From the NCBI GenBank assembly GCA_963931525.1, contig OZ007023.1, positions 434,001 through 498,000 of the forward strand: 64,000 bases of DNA, written 5' to 3'. The position numbers were made by a program, and so were the translations under genes. The DNA comes from Fimenecus sp900545625. Its GTDB lineage: Bacteria; Bacillota; Clostridia; Oscillospirales; Acutalibacteraceae. Below are positions 1-7,183 of the stretch, piece by piece. Position 1 is the stretch's first letter, and the number at the start of each line of letters is the position of its first letter. Below the pieces are notes generated by a model that saw only the letters and a program-made list of their open reading frames with translations, had not been told where the DNA came from and searched no databases.

Positions 1-531
1 TATCCCGCCGAGGTGGACGTTTCCATCCGGCTCGGCTGGTTCTACCACCCGCTGCAGCGCGCCACGCTCAAATCCTTGCGCCATCTTATGAAAATTTATT
101 ATACTTCGGTCGGCAGCAATGCGCTGCTGCTTTTGAACATCCCGCCGAACCGCAAGGGCCGCTTTGCCAAGGCCGATGTGCGCCGCCTGCGGGAAATGGG
201 CTACTGGCTTCAAAAAGAGGACGCATGCGTCATCGAGAGCCGCCGCACCGACAGCGAAAACGGGTTTTCGATCACGCTGGAATTCCCGAAGCAGTCCGTG
301 GACCGTGTGCGCCTTTCCGAGGACACAACCAAGTCCCAGCGCGTAGAAGCGTTTGAGATCTATGCCGAGGGCAAGTGCGTGTTCCGCGGGACGATCATCG
401 GTTTTTCGCGTATTGCCATTTTTGACGAGCCTGTGACGACCGACCGCCTGCAAATCCGTATCACGCAGTGCCGAAACGAGCCGTATATCGACCGCACCGA
501 GGTCTGCAAGACCGGTGCATATCGGTTTTGA
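1..531 (+). CDS. Alpha-L-fucosidase (GH29), C-terminal part
   Basis: The gene is cut by the left edge of the window; the open frame runs in from base 1 and 176 residues remain. The stretch WFYHP followed by YYTSVGSNALLLLNIPP and a short DVRRLREMG segment is the hallmark end of the GH29 catalytic barrel. It is followed by a C-terminal beta-sandwich of about 110 residues. GH29 enzymes release terminal alpha-L-fucose by a retaining mechanism; the catalytic residues lie upstream, outside the window. No export signal can be judged. A strong bidirectional hairpin follows directly. The family is confident; whether the enzyme is secreted or complete is unknown. Confidence 0.88.
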   Translation, partial: YPAEVDVSIRLGWFYHPLQRATLKSLRHLMKIYYTSVGSNALLLLNIPPNRKGRFAKADVRRLREMGYWLQKEDACVIESRRTDSENGFSITLEFPKQSVDRVRLSEDTTKSQRVEAFEIYAEGKCVFRGTIIGFSRIAIFDEPVTTDRLQIRITQCRNEPYIDRTEVCKTGAYRF

Positions 532-552
532 CAAATCGGTTACAATAAACAA

Positions 553-598
553 AAGGACGGTTCTGTGTCTTAGCCGCACAGAACCGTCCTTCTTTCTC
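553..598. terminator. Bidirectional intrinsic terminator
   Basis: A perfect 15-bp stem (553-567 with 577-591) with a 9-nt loop is followed by a CT-rich tail on the plus strand and preceded by an A-rich tract. It can end the fucosidase transcript and the convergent minus-strand gene at 606. Confidence 0.85.
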
Positions 599-605
599 TT
601 TTGCG

Positions 606-986
606 CTACCGCCGTATATCTAAAATCGTGCAGACCCACGCGCCAACAAGGCAGGCGAACGCGGCGGCCAGCAGTACCGCGCCTAAGGGCGAAACCACCG
701 CGCAAAACGCCGCAAAGAATAGGGCTGCGGCAGAGGCGACGGGCAGCCAGACCGCCGCGCGGCGCAGCTCACCATAAGCGTGGTAACAAAACACACCTAA
801 GCCCGCGACCAGCAACACACCCGCGGAGATGACGACCGGCATCATTTCTTCGCTTCCGAAGAACCGTGCGAACACCCCGAGCGGCAAAATGATAAAATAA
901 TTCAAAATCACCAAATCGAAGTACAGAGACGCAAGGCTGAAAAGCACCAGCCCTGTCAACGTACCGATTTTTGTCCGACGCTTCAT
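606..986 (-). CDS. Small hydrophobic membrane protein, unknown function
   Basis: The product is 126 residues from the ATG at 986, chosen because MKRRTK gives a positive-inside N-terminus and a GGGACAGG-type ribosome site lies just upstream. About four hydrophobic segments can be seen: residues 8-35, 45-65, 75-95 and 97-118. No catalytic motif is recognisable. It lies 73 bp downstream of the deacetylase gene, in the same direction, and ends at a strong terminator, so the two are probably co-transcribed. It is an integral membrane protein of unknown function. Confidence 0.6.
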   Translation of the reverse strand: MKRRTKIGTLTGLVLFSLASLYFDLVILNYFIILPLGVFARFFGSEEMMPVVISAGVLLVAGLGVFCYHAYGELRRAAVWLPVASAAALFFAAFCAVVSPLGAVLLAAAFACLVGAWVCTILDIRR

Positions 987-1059
987 GCTGTCCTGTCCCT
1001 TTCTTATCCCTGTCCCGAATATAGCACATCCGCCGCGGCTTGTCAAATGCGGGCTCTTG

Positions 1060-1830
1060 TTACGCCGCATTCGCATACTGTCTGCCTGCGCTGTCGATCC
1101 GATAATTCTCCCAATAGATCAGCTCTTCCACCGTGACGAAGCTGTACCCCTCCTCCGACAAAATCCGCAGGATCTCACGCAGGGCGTCCGGCGTGTTCTT
1201 CACATCGTTGTGGAACAGGATGATGGAGCCGTTTTCCGCCGCCGCCGCCACGCGTTCCACCATTTCTTCCACCGACAGCCCCTGCCAGTCGAGGCTGTCT
1301 ACCGACCACTGCACAGTCTGCATCCCAAGGGCTTCTGCGGCGGTGATCGTGTCGTCTGTGTAGTCGCCCGAAGGCGCACGCAGCACACGCGGCCGCACGC
1401 CGGTGCAGCCTTCGATCGCGGCAGAACACGCCTCCATGTCCGCGAGCAGCTCATCATACGTCAATTCACTGTAGGTCTTGTGACTGTCGGAGTGGTTGCC
1501 GATGGTGTGCCCCGCGTCGTAAAACGCTTTCACGCTTTCGGGGTATTTGCGCACCCAGTCCCCGACCGCAAACACCGTCACGTGGGCGTTATATTCCGCT
1601 AAGATCTCTAAAAGTTCCGCGGTATCCTCTGCGCCCCAAGCCGCGTCAAAGGTGATGGCGACCTTTTTTTCTGCGGTCTCCACACAGTAGACGGGAAGGC
1701 GCCGCGACTGCGCTTCCGCCGCCGTCCCGCTCGCATATTGGTTGGAAACGCCCGCGAGCACAAAGGCGGCGGCAAGGATGAGCACCAGCCCGATGGACAG
1801 CGTCCGACGTGTGATCAGTATATATCGCAT
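1060..1830 (-). CDS. Polysaccharide deacetylase (NodB fold), PdaB-like, membrane-anchored
   Basis: The product is 256 residues. The start at 1830 follows GGGAGGGG. Residues 10-29 form an N-terminal transmembrane or signal segment. The NodB-fold motifs are present: TFDAAWG at 60-66 (the usual TFDDG is altered, as in PdaB-type sporulation deacetylases), HSDSH at 113-117 as the metal-binding HxxxH, RAPSGDY near 151-157, and FHND near 207. The family removes acetyl groups from peptidoglycan or chitin-like sugars outside the membrane. The TFDAAWG form and the genome type suggest a role in spore cortex or envelope, but substrate and timing are inferred. Confidence 0.85.
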   Translation of the reverse strand: MRYILITRRTLSIGLVLILAAAFVLAGVSNQYASGTAAEAQSRRLPVYCVETAEKKVAITFDAAWGAEDTAELLEILAEYNAHVTVFAVGDWVRKYPESVKAFYDAGHTIGNHSDSHKTYSELTYDELLADMEACSAAIEGCTGVRPRVLRAPSGDYTDDTITAAEALGMQTVQWSVDSLDWQGLSVEEMVERVAAAAENGSIILFHNDVKNTPDALREILRILSEEGYSFVTVEELIYWENYRIDSAGRQYANAA

Positions 1831-1937
1831 AAACACCCCTCCCGGCAATATATATGCATAGGCGGGGTGCGAATATAGCGCACCGGCTTGCCCTTTTCGC
1901 CGATATAGCAGGAAAAGCAAGTGAAACTGACACGACG

Positions 1938-1971
1938 AAAAAGCGGCGCGTACCGTTTTGGTACGCGCCGC
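1938..1971 (-). terminator. Intrinsic terminator after the 2000-3238 gene
   Basis: A 12-bp GC-rich perfect stem (1943-1954 with 1960-1971) is followed, in minus-strand sense, by a T-run at 1942-1938. It ends the transcript of the three paralogous exported proteins. Confidence 0.85.
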
Positions 1972-1999
1972 CCTTTATATTTGGGGTTCGGTTTTATGC

Positions 2000-3238
2000 T
2001 CAGCCGACAGGGACGAGGTCCGCATAGCTGAAGTTGCTGAAGCTATTGGTGACCTGCGTGGTCGCGTCGCCGACGATCTGCACCGCGTTCGTGCGCACCG
2101 TAAACTTGCCGTACGCCGTATAGGAATAAGACAGGCTCTGCAGCTGATCCGTCGCACTGTTGTAAACGAACTGAACGGTGATGTCGGAATACGCCATCTC
2201 CAGATCCGTAAGCTTCAATACGCTGATCGAAGTGCCGGCGAGGTTGATCGCATTGGCGATTACATCCTCGACCTCATTCTGCACCAGATAGTCGTCTGTG
2301 AAGCGGGAAAGTCCGGTCTCGCCTGCACGGTTCGGATTATCCACGTTCTTCAGGCGGATCGTGTAATTCACAATATTGCCGTCCGTGCTGGTAGCTCGAT
2401 TTACGACCTGAATGTCATCCGCGGTCAGATTCGTTATTTTCAGCAGATAGTTTGCCTGGCCGGCTTCCTGGATAGCGGCCAGCGTATCCGCACTGTAACG
2501 CTGTGAAATCGTACCGACATCCACGAAATCGCCTACAATGCTGTCCAGCGAAAGCTGGGCAACACCAAGGATCTGGTTGAGTGTTGCGGTCTGCTCACCG
2601 ACGGAAACGTGACCGTCCGGTGTGAAGCTCGCCGTGCGGTTAAATGTGTAGGCATCCAGCGCGGCATTCGAAGTCGCGTTGTTGAGGATCTGTGCAGCCT
2701 GCGCGCGTTCTTCCGCGTCGCCGACTTCGCCGACAAAGGCATATTCTTCCGGATCATGTGTGATTGCCGGCTGACCGGTGAAGGATTCTTCAATGCGGTC
2801 AAGCAGGCCGATGAGCGTGGACTGCAAATTGTCAATGCCGTCCGCGATCGTAATGCCGAGGCCGTCCAGATCCAGCATGCCCGCGATGGAGCTCAGGTCA
2901 ATGTTACCCAACAGCCCCATGAGCATATCTAAAATGCCGCCGCCGCTGCTGTCGCTGCCGCTGTCCCCGGAGGGCGTTGTGGTAGAAGGCGTCTCAGCAG
3001 GCGTCGTGGGGGTATCCGTCGTATCCCCGCCGCTCGGGTTCTGCACCACGACCTGCTGTGCGGCCGAGGAGTACAGCGGAACCGTATGCGGGTCGCCGGA
3101 GGAGGCAAAGCCATAAATTCCGGCGGTCAATGCAACCGCAAGCACGATCGCACAAAAGCGCACCCAACCGCGCTGGCGTCTGCTCTTTTTTGCCTGCAAT
3201 TCCTCGAGCGTCAGCTCGGGCTTATTTTTCTTCGCCAT
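2000..3238 (-). CDS. Membrane-anchored exported protein, paralogue 1 (unknown function)
   Basis: The product is 412 residues; the ATG at 3238 follows AAAGGAAG. A charged cytoplasmic start (TLEELQAKKSRRQRG) leads into one transmembrane segment near 27-46, then a Thr/Ser/Pro/Gly-rich linker near 75-105, then an extracytoplasmic domain of about 300 residues. The C-terminal 180 residues match the next two genes in layout: Y(K/L)LK...L.A.D, then N..R.G.T.L.R.T.D..VQ.EV. It is the most divergent of the three. I do not recognise the family. Its shape resembles envelope or spore-coat anchored proteins, but no catalytic motif is visible. It is the last gene of the trio, followed by a terminator. Confidence 0.7.
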   Translation of the reverse strand: MAKKNKPELTLEELQAKKSRRQRGWVRFCAIVLAVALTAGIYGFASSGDPHTVPLYSSAAQQVVVQNPSGGDTTDTPTTPAETPSTTTPSGDSGSDSSGGGILDMLMGLLGNIDLSSIAGMLDLDGLGITIADGIDNLQSTLIGLLDRIEESFTGQPAITHDPEEYAFVGEVGDAEERAQAAQILNNATSNAALDAYTFNRTASFTPDGHVSVGEQTATLNQILGVAQLSLDSIVGDFVDVGTISQRYSADTLAAIQEAGQANYLLKITNLTADDIQVVNRATSTDGNIVNYTIRLKNVDNPNRAGETGLSRFTDDYLVQNEVEDVIANAINLAGTSISVLKLTDLEMAYSDITVQFVYNSATDQLQSLSYSYTAYGKFTVRTNAVQIVGDATTQVTNSFSNFSYADLVPVG

Positions 3239-3285
3239 GGTATTCTTCCTTTCGCAAATCCATTGCAGTCTGTATCAAGCACGGT

Positions 3286-4227
3286 TTAATATACGAAGTT
3301 CGTGTAGGAAGCCTCGGTGTGCATAGCGCCCGTACCCGTGATCGGGATGATCGCCGCACGAAGCCCAAGCTCCGAGACCGTCGCGTCATAGGAATAGCGT
3401 AGTTCCGTCAGCTGTCCCTCTGTGATCACGACCGTAACACTGATGTTGCTGTACGTGCCCACAAGGCTTGTCACTTCCAGCGCGGAGCCGACCTGATCCT
3501 GGATCTCTGCAGAGACTTCATCCTGTACGACGATATCTTCCGTCAAGCGGTTGAGCGCTGTGGAGCCGTCACGCTTCGGGGTGTTTGCATCCGGAAGTGT
3601 GAACGTGTATGTATCGCCGTTGACCTGCAGGTTCTGAAGATCCGCTGCCTGCAGCGAGGTCGCCTTCAGCTTATAATACGCACCGTGATAACCGATCGCT
3701 TCCTGCGCATCTGCGCCCTTCGCGATATCTACGGTCTTGTTGCCGATACCGAGGAAGCCGCCGACCACCGAGTCAATGCTTGCGTTCGGATCGACCGCCT
3801 GAATGATGCCGTTAAGCGTGCTCGTTGCACCGCCGACGTCTACGTTCTGCGTGAATTCACTCGCGCGCGTCCACGTATAGCCCGCGCCGCCGTCCACCGC
3901 AGCCTTCGTTGCCGCGTTGATCGCGTCCGCCGCCTGCTGCGCTTCATCCGTTGCTGCCGCACCGCTGCCGCCGCCGGTCGCTGTGCCGCCGCCGGAAACG
4001 CCGCCGATCACAGAGTTGTTGGCAGCCGCCTGCTGGATCGCTTCCTGCTGCTCTTTCAAGGCTTCTTCTGCCTCAGTACGTACCGTTTTTGCCTTGGTGG
4101 CTGCAAAACCCGAAGCCCCGAAAACCAAAACCAGCGCTACGACGATTGCCCAGAAGCGCGTCCAACCATTGGAGCGCCGAATCCTTTTCGCAGCGATCTC
4201 TTCGGGGGTTAATTGTACTTTCGCCAT
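3286..4227 (-). CDS. Membrane-anchored exported protein, paralogue 2 (unknown function)
   Basis: The product is 313 residues; the ATG at 4227 follows AGAGGGAGA. It has a charged N-terminus, one transmembrane segment near 22-44, a short coiled-coil-like stretch (EAEEALKEQQEAIQQ), a GGVSGGG/TATGGG linker and an extracytoplasmic domain. From the Gly-rich linker to the C-terminus (about 235 residues) it is nearly identical in protein and DNA to the gene at 4250-5188, while the N-terminal 70 residues differ. It lies 22 bp downstream of that gene and is clearly co-transcribed. Function is unknown. Confidence 0.7.
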   Translation of the reverse strand: MAKVQLTPEEIAAKRIRRSNGWTRFWAIVVALVLVFGASGFAATKAKTVRTEAEEALKEQQEAIQQAAANNSVIGGVSGGGTATGGGSGAAATDEAQQAADAINAATKAAVDGGAGYTWTRASEFTQNVDVGGATSTLNGIIQAVDPNASIDSVVGGFLGIGNKTVDIAKGADAQEAIGYHGAYYKLKATSLQAADLQNLQVNGDTYTFTLPDANTPKRDGSTALNRLTEDIVVQDEVSAEIQDQVGSALEVTSLVGTYSNISVTVVITEGQLTELRYSYDATVSELGLRAAIIPITGTGAMHTEASYTNFVY

Positions 4228-4249
4228 GTCTGTCTCCCTCTTTCAGAAA

Positions 4250-5188
4250 TCAATATACGAAGTTCGTGTAGGAAGCATCGGTGTGCATAGCGCCCGTACC
4301 CGTGATCGGGATGATCGCCGCACGAAGCCCAAGCTCCGAGACCGTCGCGTCATAGGAATAGCGCAGTTCCGTCAGCTGTCCCTCTGTGATCACGACCGTA
4401 ACACTGATGTTGCTGTACGTGCCCACAAGGCTTGTCACTTCCAGCGCGGAGCCGACCTGATCCTGGATCTCTGCAGAGACCTCATCCTGTACGACGATAT
4501 CTTCCGTCAAGCGGTTGAGCGCTGTGGAGCCGTCACGCTTCGGGGTGTTTGCATCCGGAAGTGTGAACGTGTATGTATCGCCGTTGACCTGCAGGTTCTG
4601 AAGATCCGCTGCCTGCAGCGAGGTCGCCTTCAGCTTATAATACGCACCGTGATAACCGATCGCTTCCTGCGCGTCCGCGCCCTTCGCGATATCTACGGTC
4701 TTGTTGCCGATACCGAGGAAGCCGCCGACCACCGAGTCAATGCTTGCATTCGGATCGACCGCCTGAATGATGCCGTTAAGCGTGCTCGTTGCACCGCCAA
4801 CGTCTACGTTCTGCGTGAATTCACTCGCGCGCGTCCACGTATAGCCCGCGCCGCCGTCCACCGCAGCCTTCGTTGCCGCGTTGATCGCGTCCGCCGCAGT
4901 TTGCGCTTCATCCGTTGCTGCCGCACCGCTGCCGCCGCCGGTCGCTGTGCCGCCGCCGGAAACTACGCCGCCGCCGGAAACCGTGCCGGTGTTTGTTTGG
5001 ATGGATTGATAAACGGTTCTGCCTTCGCCGAACGCAACATATGTAGCCGCATAGGCAAAGACGACAGCCAAAAACAGCGCGCACGCTTTGAGGAAGGTTT
5101 CGCCGAAGATCTTTCTTTTTTCTCTTTTGCGATCCATCTTCGCCAGCCGTTCTTCGGGCGTGAGCGCGATTTTCTCCTTTTTAGCCAT
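4250..5188 (-). CDS. Membrane-anchored exported protein, paralogue 3 (unknown function)
   Basis: The product is 312 residues from the ATG at 5188, preceded by AAAGGGG; an upstream in-frame ATG at 5230 has no ribosome site. The N-terminus carries LTPEERLAKMDRKREK and a transmembrane segment near 32-52. A Gly-rich linker with a duplicated VSGGG unit leads into the same C-terminal domain as paralogue 2. It is the first gene of the trio, with a promoter and a perfect palindrome upstream. The fusion of a different N-terminus to a nearly identical C-terminus suggests domain exchange or gene conversion. Confidence 0.7.
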   Translation of the reverse strand: MAKKEKIALTPEERLAKMDRKREKRKIFGETFLKACALFLAVVFAYAATYVAFGEGRTVYQSIQTNTGTVSGGGVVSGGGTATGGGSGAAATDEAQTAADAINAATKAAVDGGAGYTWTRASEFTQNVDVGGATSTLNGIIQAVDPNASIDSVVGGFLGIGNKTVDIAKGADAQEAIGYHGAYYKLKATSLQAADLQNLQVNGDTYTFTLPDANTPKRDGSTALNRLTEDIVVQDEVSAEIQDQVGSALEVTSLVGTYSNISVTVVITEGQLTELRYSYDATVSELGLRAAIIPITGTGAMHTDASYTNFVY

Positions 5189-5221
5189 TCTGACCGAATC
5201 CCCTTTCTGAGTCGATGAACA

Positions 5222-5242
5222 GATTAGCATCCCATGCTAATC
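5222..5242. promoter_or_regulatory. Perfect palindrome, possible operator
   Basis: GATTAGCAT (5222-5230) and ATGCTAATC (5234-5242) form a perfect 9-bp inverted repeat with a 3-bp centre. It lies between the -10 box and the ribosome site of the gene starting at 5188, a classic repressor position. There is no T-run, so it is not a terminator. Confidence 0.45.
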
Positions 5243-5253
5243 GATACTACTAT

Positions 5254-5282
5254 AATTTACAATAAAATCTCCGAAATGTCAA
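5254..5282 (-). promoter_or_regulatory. SigA-type promoter for the exported-protein trio
   Basis: On the minus strand TTGACA (5282-5277), a 17-nt spacer and TAAATT (5259-5254) precede the gene at 5188 by about 65 bp. An overlapping alternative -10, TATAGT, would need a 22-nt spacer and is less likely. Confidence 0.5.
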
Positions 5283-5600
5283 TAAATAATCCGCATTTTG
5301 TGGCAGTTTTATTGAAAAGGTCGGCAAAATATCCCAGGCGGCAGGGCTTCGTGGAAAAAAGCGGACAAAGCCGGTGCGTTTTGAATGCTTTTTTAGAGAT
5401 TTTATCCCAAAAAACAACAGACCGCTTTTCCATGTCCCACGCGCGCGACCTGCTTTGCGCATAAATTTTTTGGGTACGCGCCTTGCAGGCTCTCGCTTTT
5501 GGATTTCTTTTGTAATTTGTTTGCACACGAAAAAAACAGACCGCATCGCTTGTTCTGCTCTCTGCGCCACTCCGTTTTCGGGCAGACCAAAGGCAGACAC
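5283..5600. other. Gene-free AT-richer stretch
   Basis: Between the trio promoter and the terminator of cassette A I see no coding frame with a ribosome site and no member of the repeat families found elsewhere. Composition is less GC-rich than the flanking genes. Confidence 0.4.
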
Positions 5601-5634
5601 AAAGAAAGCGCGGCGAGGGGATACCTCGCCGCGC
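5601..5634 (-). terminator. Terminator of cassette A
   Basis: An 11-bp GC-rich stem (5608-5618 with 5624-5634) is followed, in minus-strand sense, by TTTCTTTG. It sits about 70 bp past the 42-codon gene. Cassette B ends with a closely matching hairpin at 9407-9440. Confidence 0.8.
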
Positions 5635-5703
5635 AGGATTTGACATTTCGTGGTTCGGGGGGTGCGGCGTATTGCCGCACCCCCCCGAAGCCGTTGTATT
5701 GTC

Positions 5704-5832
5704 TTAGATATCCATCCAGCCGTCGCTGTCTGCCCCGCCCTCTACAGGACCGGTACCGACCGAAATGGTGATGATATCTTCTACATCATACACAGAGACG
5801 TCAAAATCCGGGGTCTCATAGAGATGTTTCAT
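5704..5832 (-). CDS. 42-residue acidic peptide, cassette A (unknown)
   Basis: A short gene with a strong AAAGGAG ribosome site 10 nt before the ATG at 5832. The peptide starts MKHLYETPDF and ends DGWMDI; it is acidic and Gly-rich in its second half. It fits the pattern Y-x2-PDF-x4-Y-x3-[ED]-x-ITI and shares it, with identical spacing, with the 41-residue peptide just upstream. A second copy at 9527 differs by one residue (Met40 to Leu). Conservation in duplicate, a good ribosome site and the downstream terminator argue that it is real. It looks like a precursor or signal-type peptide, but no modification enzyme is adjacent; function unknown. Confidence 0.7.
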   Translation of the reverse strand: MKHLYETPDFDVSVYDVEDIITISVGTGPVEGGADSDGWMDI

Positions 5833-5868
5833 TTTCTCGTGCTCCTTTCAGAATCAAATTATCACTTG

Positions 5869-5994
5869 TCACCAGATGATCACTGCGTCGCCGTCCTCCG
5901 GCAAGTCGCCGCTGATTTCAATCGTGATTGCTTCACTTTGCTCATACGCCGTATACGCGAAGTCCGGCGGTGCGTATATCTTTCCGGTTCCCAT
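5869..5994 (-). CDS. 41-residue acidic peptide, cassette A (unknown)
   Basis: The ATG at 5994 lies 15 nt after the stop of the 384-residue cohesin-like protein; the ribosome site is weak (AAGAG), so translation may be coupled. The peptide begins MGTGKIYAPPDF and ends DAVIIW. It carries the same Y-x2-PDF-x4-Y-x3-E-x-ITI pattern as the following 42-residue peptide. The copy at 9692 encodes an identical protein with only synonymous changes, which supports coding. It has no signal peptide and no Cys. Function unknown; possibly a peptide precursor or a small partner of the exported proteins. Confidence 0.65.
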   Translation of the reverse strand: MGTGKIYAPPDFAYTAYEQSEAITIEISGDLPEDGDAVIIW

Positions 5995-6009
5995 TGTTTT
6001 GCTTATCTC

Positions 6010-7164
6010 TTACGCCCCGTAAGGATATCTCGTAAGATAGTTCGCTACAATGTTGTCATAATCTGAATTCAGAAGAGCCTTCTCGGCCGCATCATAGAAT
6101 GCGTAAGCAGTCTGGCCTTCCGCGTCGAGATACTCGACCACGCCGACATACGTCACATCGGCACGGGTCTCTGCACTCGTGATCTCCAGACGTGCGCCGA
6201 AGTATGCGTCGGAGCTGTCGTCCGCTTTCTGGACATAGTCTGTCCAAGCGACATCATAGCCTTCCGTCGCAGTGCCCTGCGCTACTGCCTGTGCGGTTTC
6301 CATGTCGAAGCCGGCCGTGCCCTTGTAGGCTACGAAGCCCAGTCTCTGGATCGCGCTGGTGTCGCCGCCGGCTGCCGTGTTCGCAAAGTACGCATCCCAA
6401 TCCGCATCCGTGATCGTGGAGATCACACGGAACGTGAACGCATCCGCAACCGTCGTATCGCTCGTCGCCGTCATCTTGACCTGCGATCTGCTCTTCGCGA
6501 CGACCGGGCCTTCTTCGGCGGAAGCAACTGTCAGCTTCACCATGGACTCAGTTAAGTCATATGCCGATGTCGGCTGACGTTGCGTATCAACATTGATAGC
6601 CGCCGCACCACGCAAATACGTTGCATCGTGGGTACCAATCCAAATTTCTTCGCCGGGCTGAACATTTTCAGAAACCGTCATTTGGAACGTTGCATACGTT
6701 TCACGCGACTCCGGATTCCAGCGGTATGTCGAAGAAAGCGCTGTACCAGCCATCATGCAAGCCTTCGTAAAATAGGCTTTCTCTTCCTCTGTGAAATAGT
6801 TTGCAAGCTGCGCAACGGGGAAATTCATGTTGCCGCTCGCGTTGGGGTTCGCGAAAGATGCTGCGCAATCGCCCTGCCATGTTCTCCATTCGGTTACAGT
6901 AGATCCAACAGGAGACAACTGATCACCATTGAAAACCACTACAGCGTTAAATCCGGCAAGCGGAAGCCGCGCTGTGTCGATTTTCAAGCTAAATGTAACT
7001 ACATCGCCGGGTTCGACTGTTGTTTTGTCTGCTTCTGTGATGAACTTGATATCACCCGATGTCAGGGAAGGCACATAAGTATATGCGCTCGCCATCATAG
7101 AGAAACAAGTTGCAAGCATAATTACAGCCAAAACAACAGAAAGAATTTTTCTGCTCTTTTTCAT
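6010..7164 (-). CDS. Secreted cohesin-like protein, cassette A
   Basis: The product is 384 residues. The ATG at 7164 is used because GGAGG lies 8 nt before it and overlaps the codons after the earlier ATG at 7179. A signal peptide ends near MASA (residues 23-26). Residues about 28-195 look like a cohesin-type beta-sandwich (VEPGDVVTFSLKID, then FNAVVVFNGDQL). Residues about 205-384 form a second domain (FTFRVISTITDADW, AYFGARLEI, then AFYDAAEKALLN) of a kind I associate with secreted Clostridial proteins. It lies 19 bp after the dockerin gene. The cohesin fold is inferred from pattern only. The first 235 or so residues are identical to the copy at 9833. Confidence 0.75.
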   Translation of the reverse strand: MKKSRKILSVVLAVIMLATCFSMMASAYTYVPSLTSGDIKFITEADKTTVEPGDVVTFSLKIDTARLPLAGFNAVVVFNGDQLSPVGSTVTEWRTWQGDCAASFANPNASGNMNFPVAQLANYFTEEEKAYFTKACMMAGTALSSTYRWNPESRETYATFQMTVSENVQPGEEIWIGTHDATYLRGAAAINVDTQRQPTSAYDLTESMVKLTVASAEEGPVVAKSRSQVKMTATSDTTVADAFTFRVISTITDADWDAYFANTAAGGDTSAIQRLGFVAYKGTAGFDMETAQAVAQGTATEGYDVAWTDYVQKADDSSDAYFGARLEITSAETRADVTYVGVVEYLDAEGQTAYAFYDAAEKALLNSDYDNIVANYLTRYPYGA

Positions 7165-7183
7165 GAATAATGCCTCCAATAAA

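Noticed and set aside
1866..1884. A GGTGCG/CGCACC inverted repeat upstream of the deacetylase gene
   Set aside because: Only 6-bp arms with a 7-bp centre and no clear promoter beside it; too weak to call an operator.
3917..5218. A 433-codon plus-strand frame over the paralogous trio
   Set aside because: It is antisense to two genes with good ribosome sites; its internal repeats only mirror the duplication.
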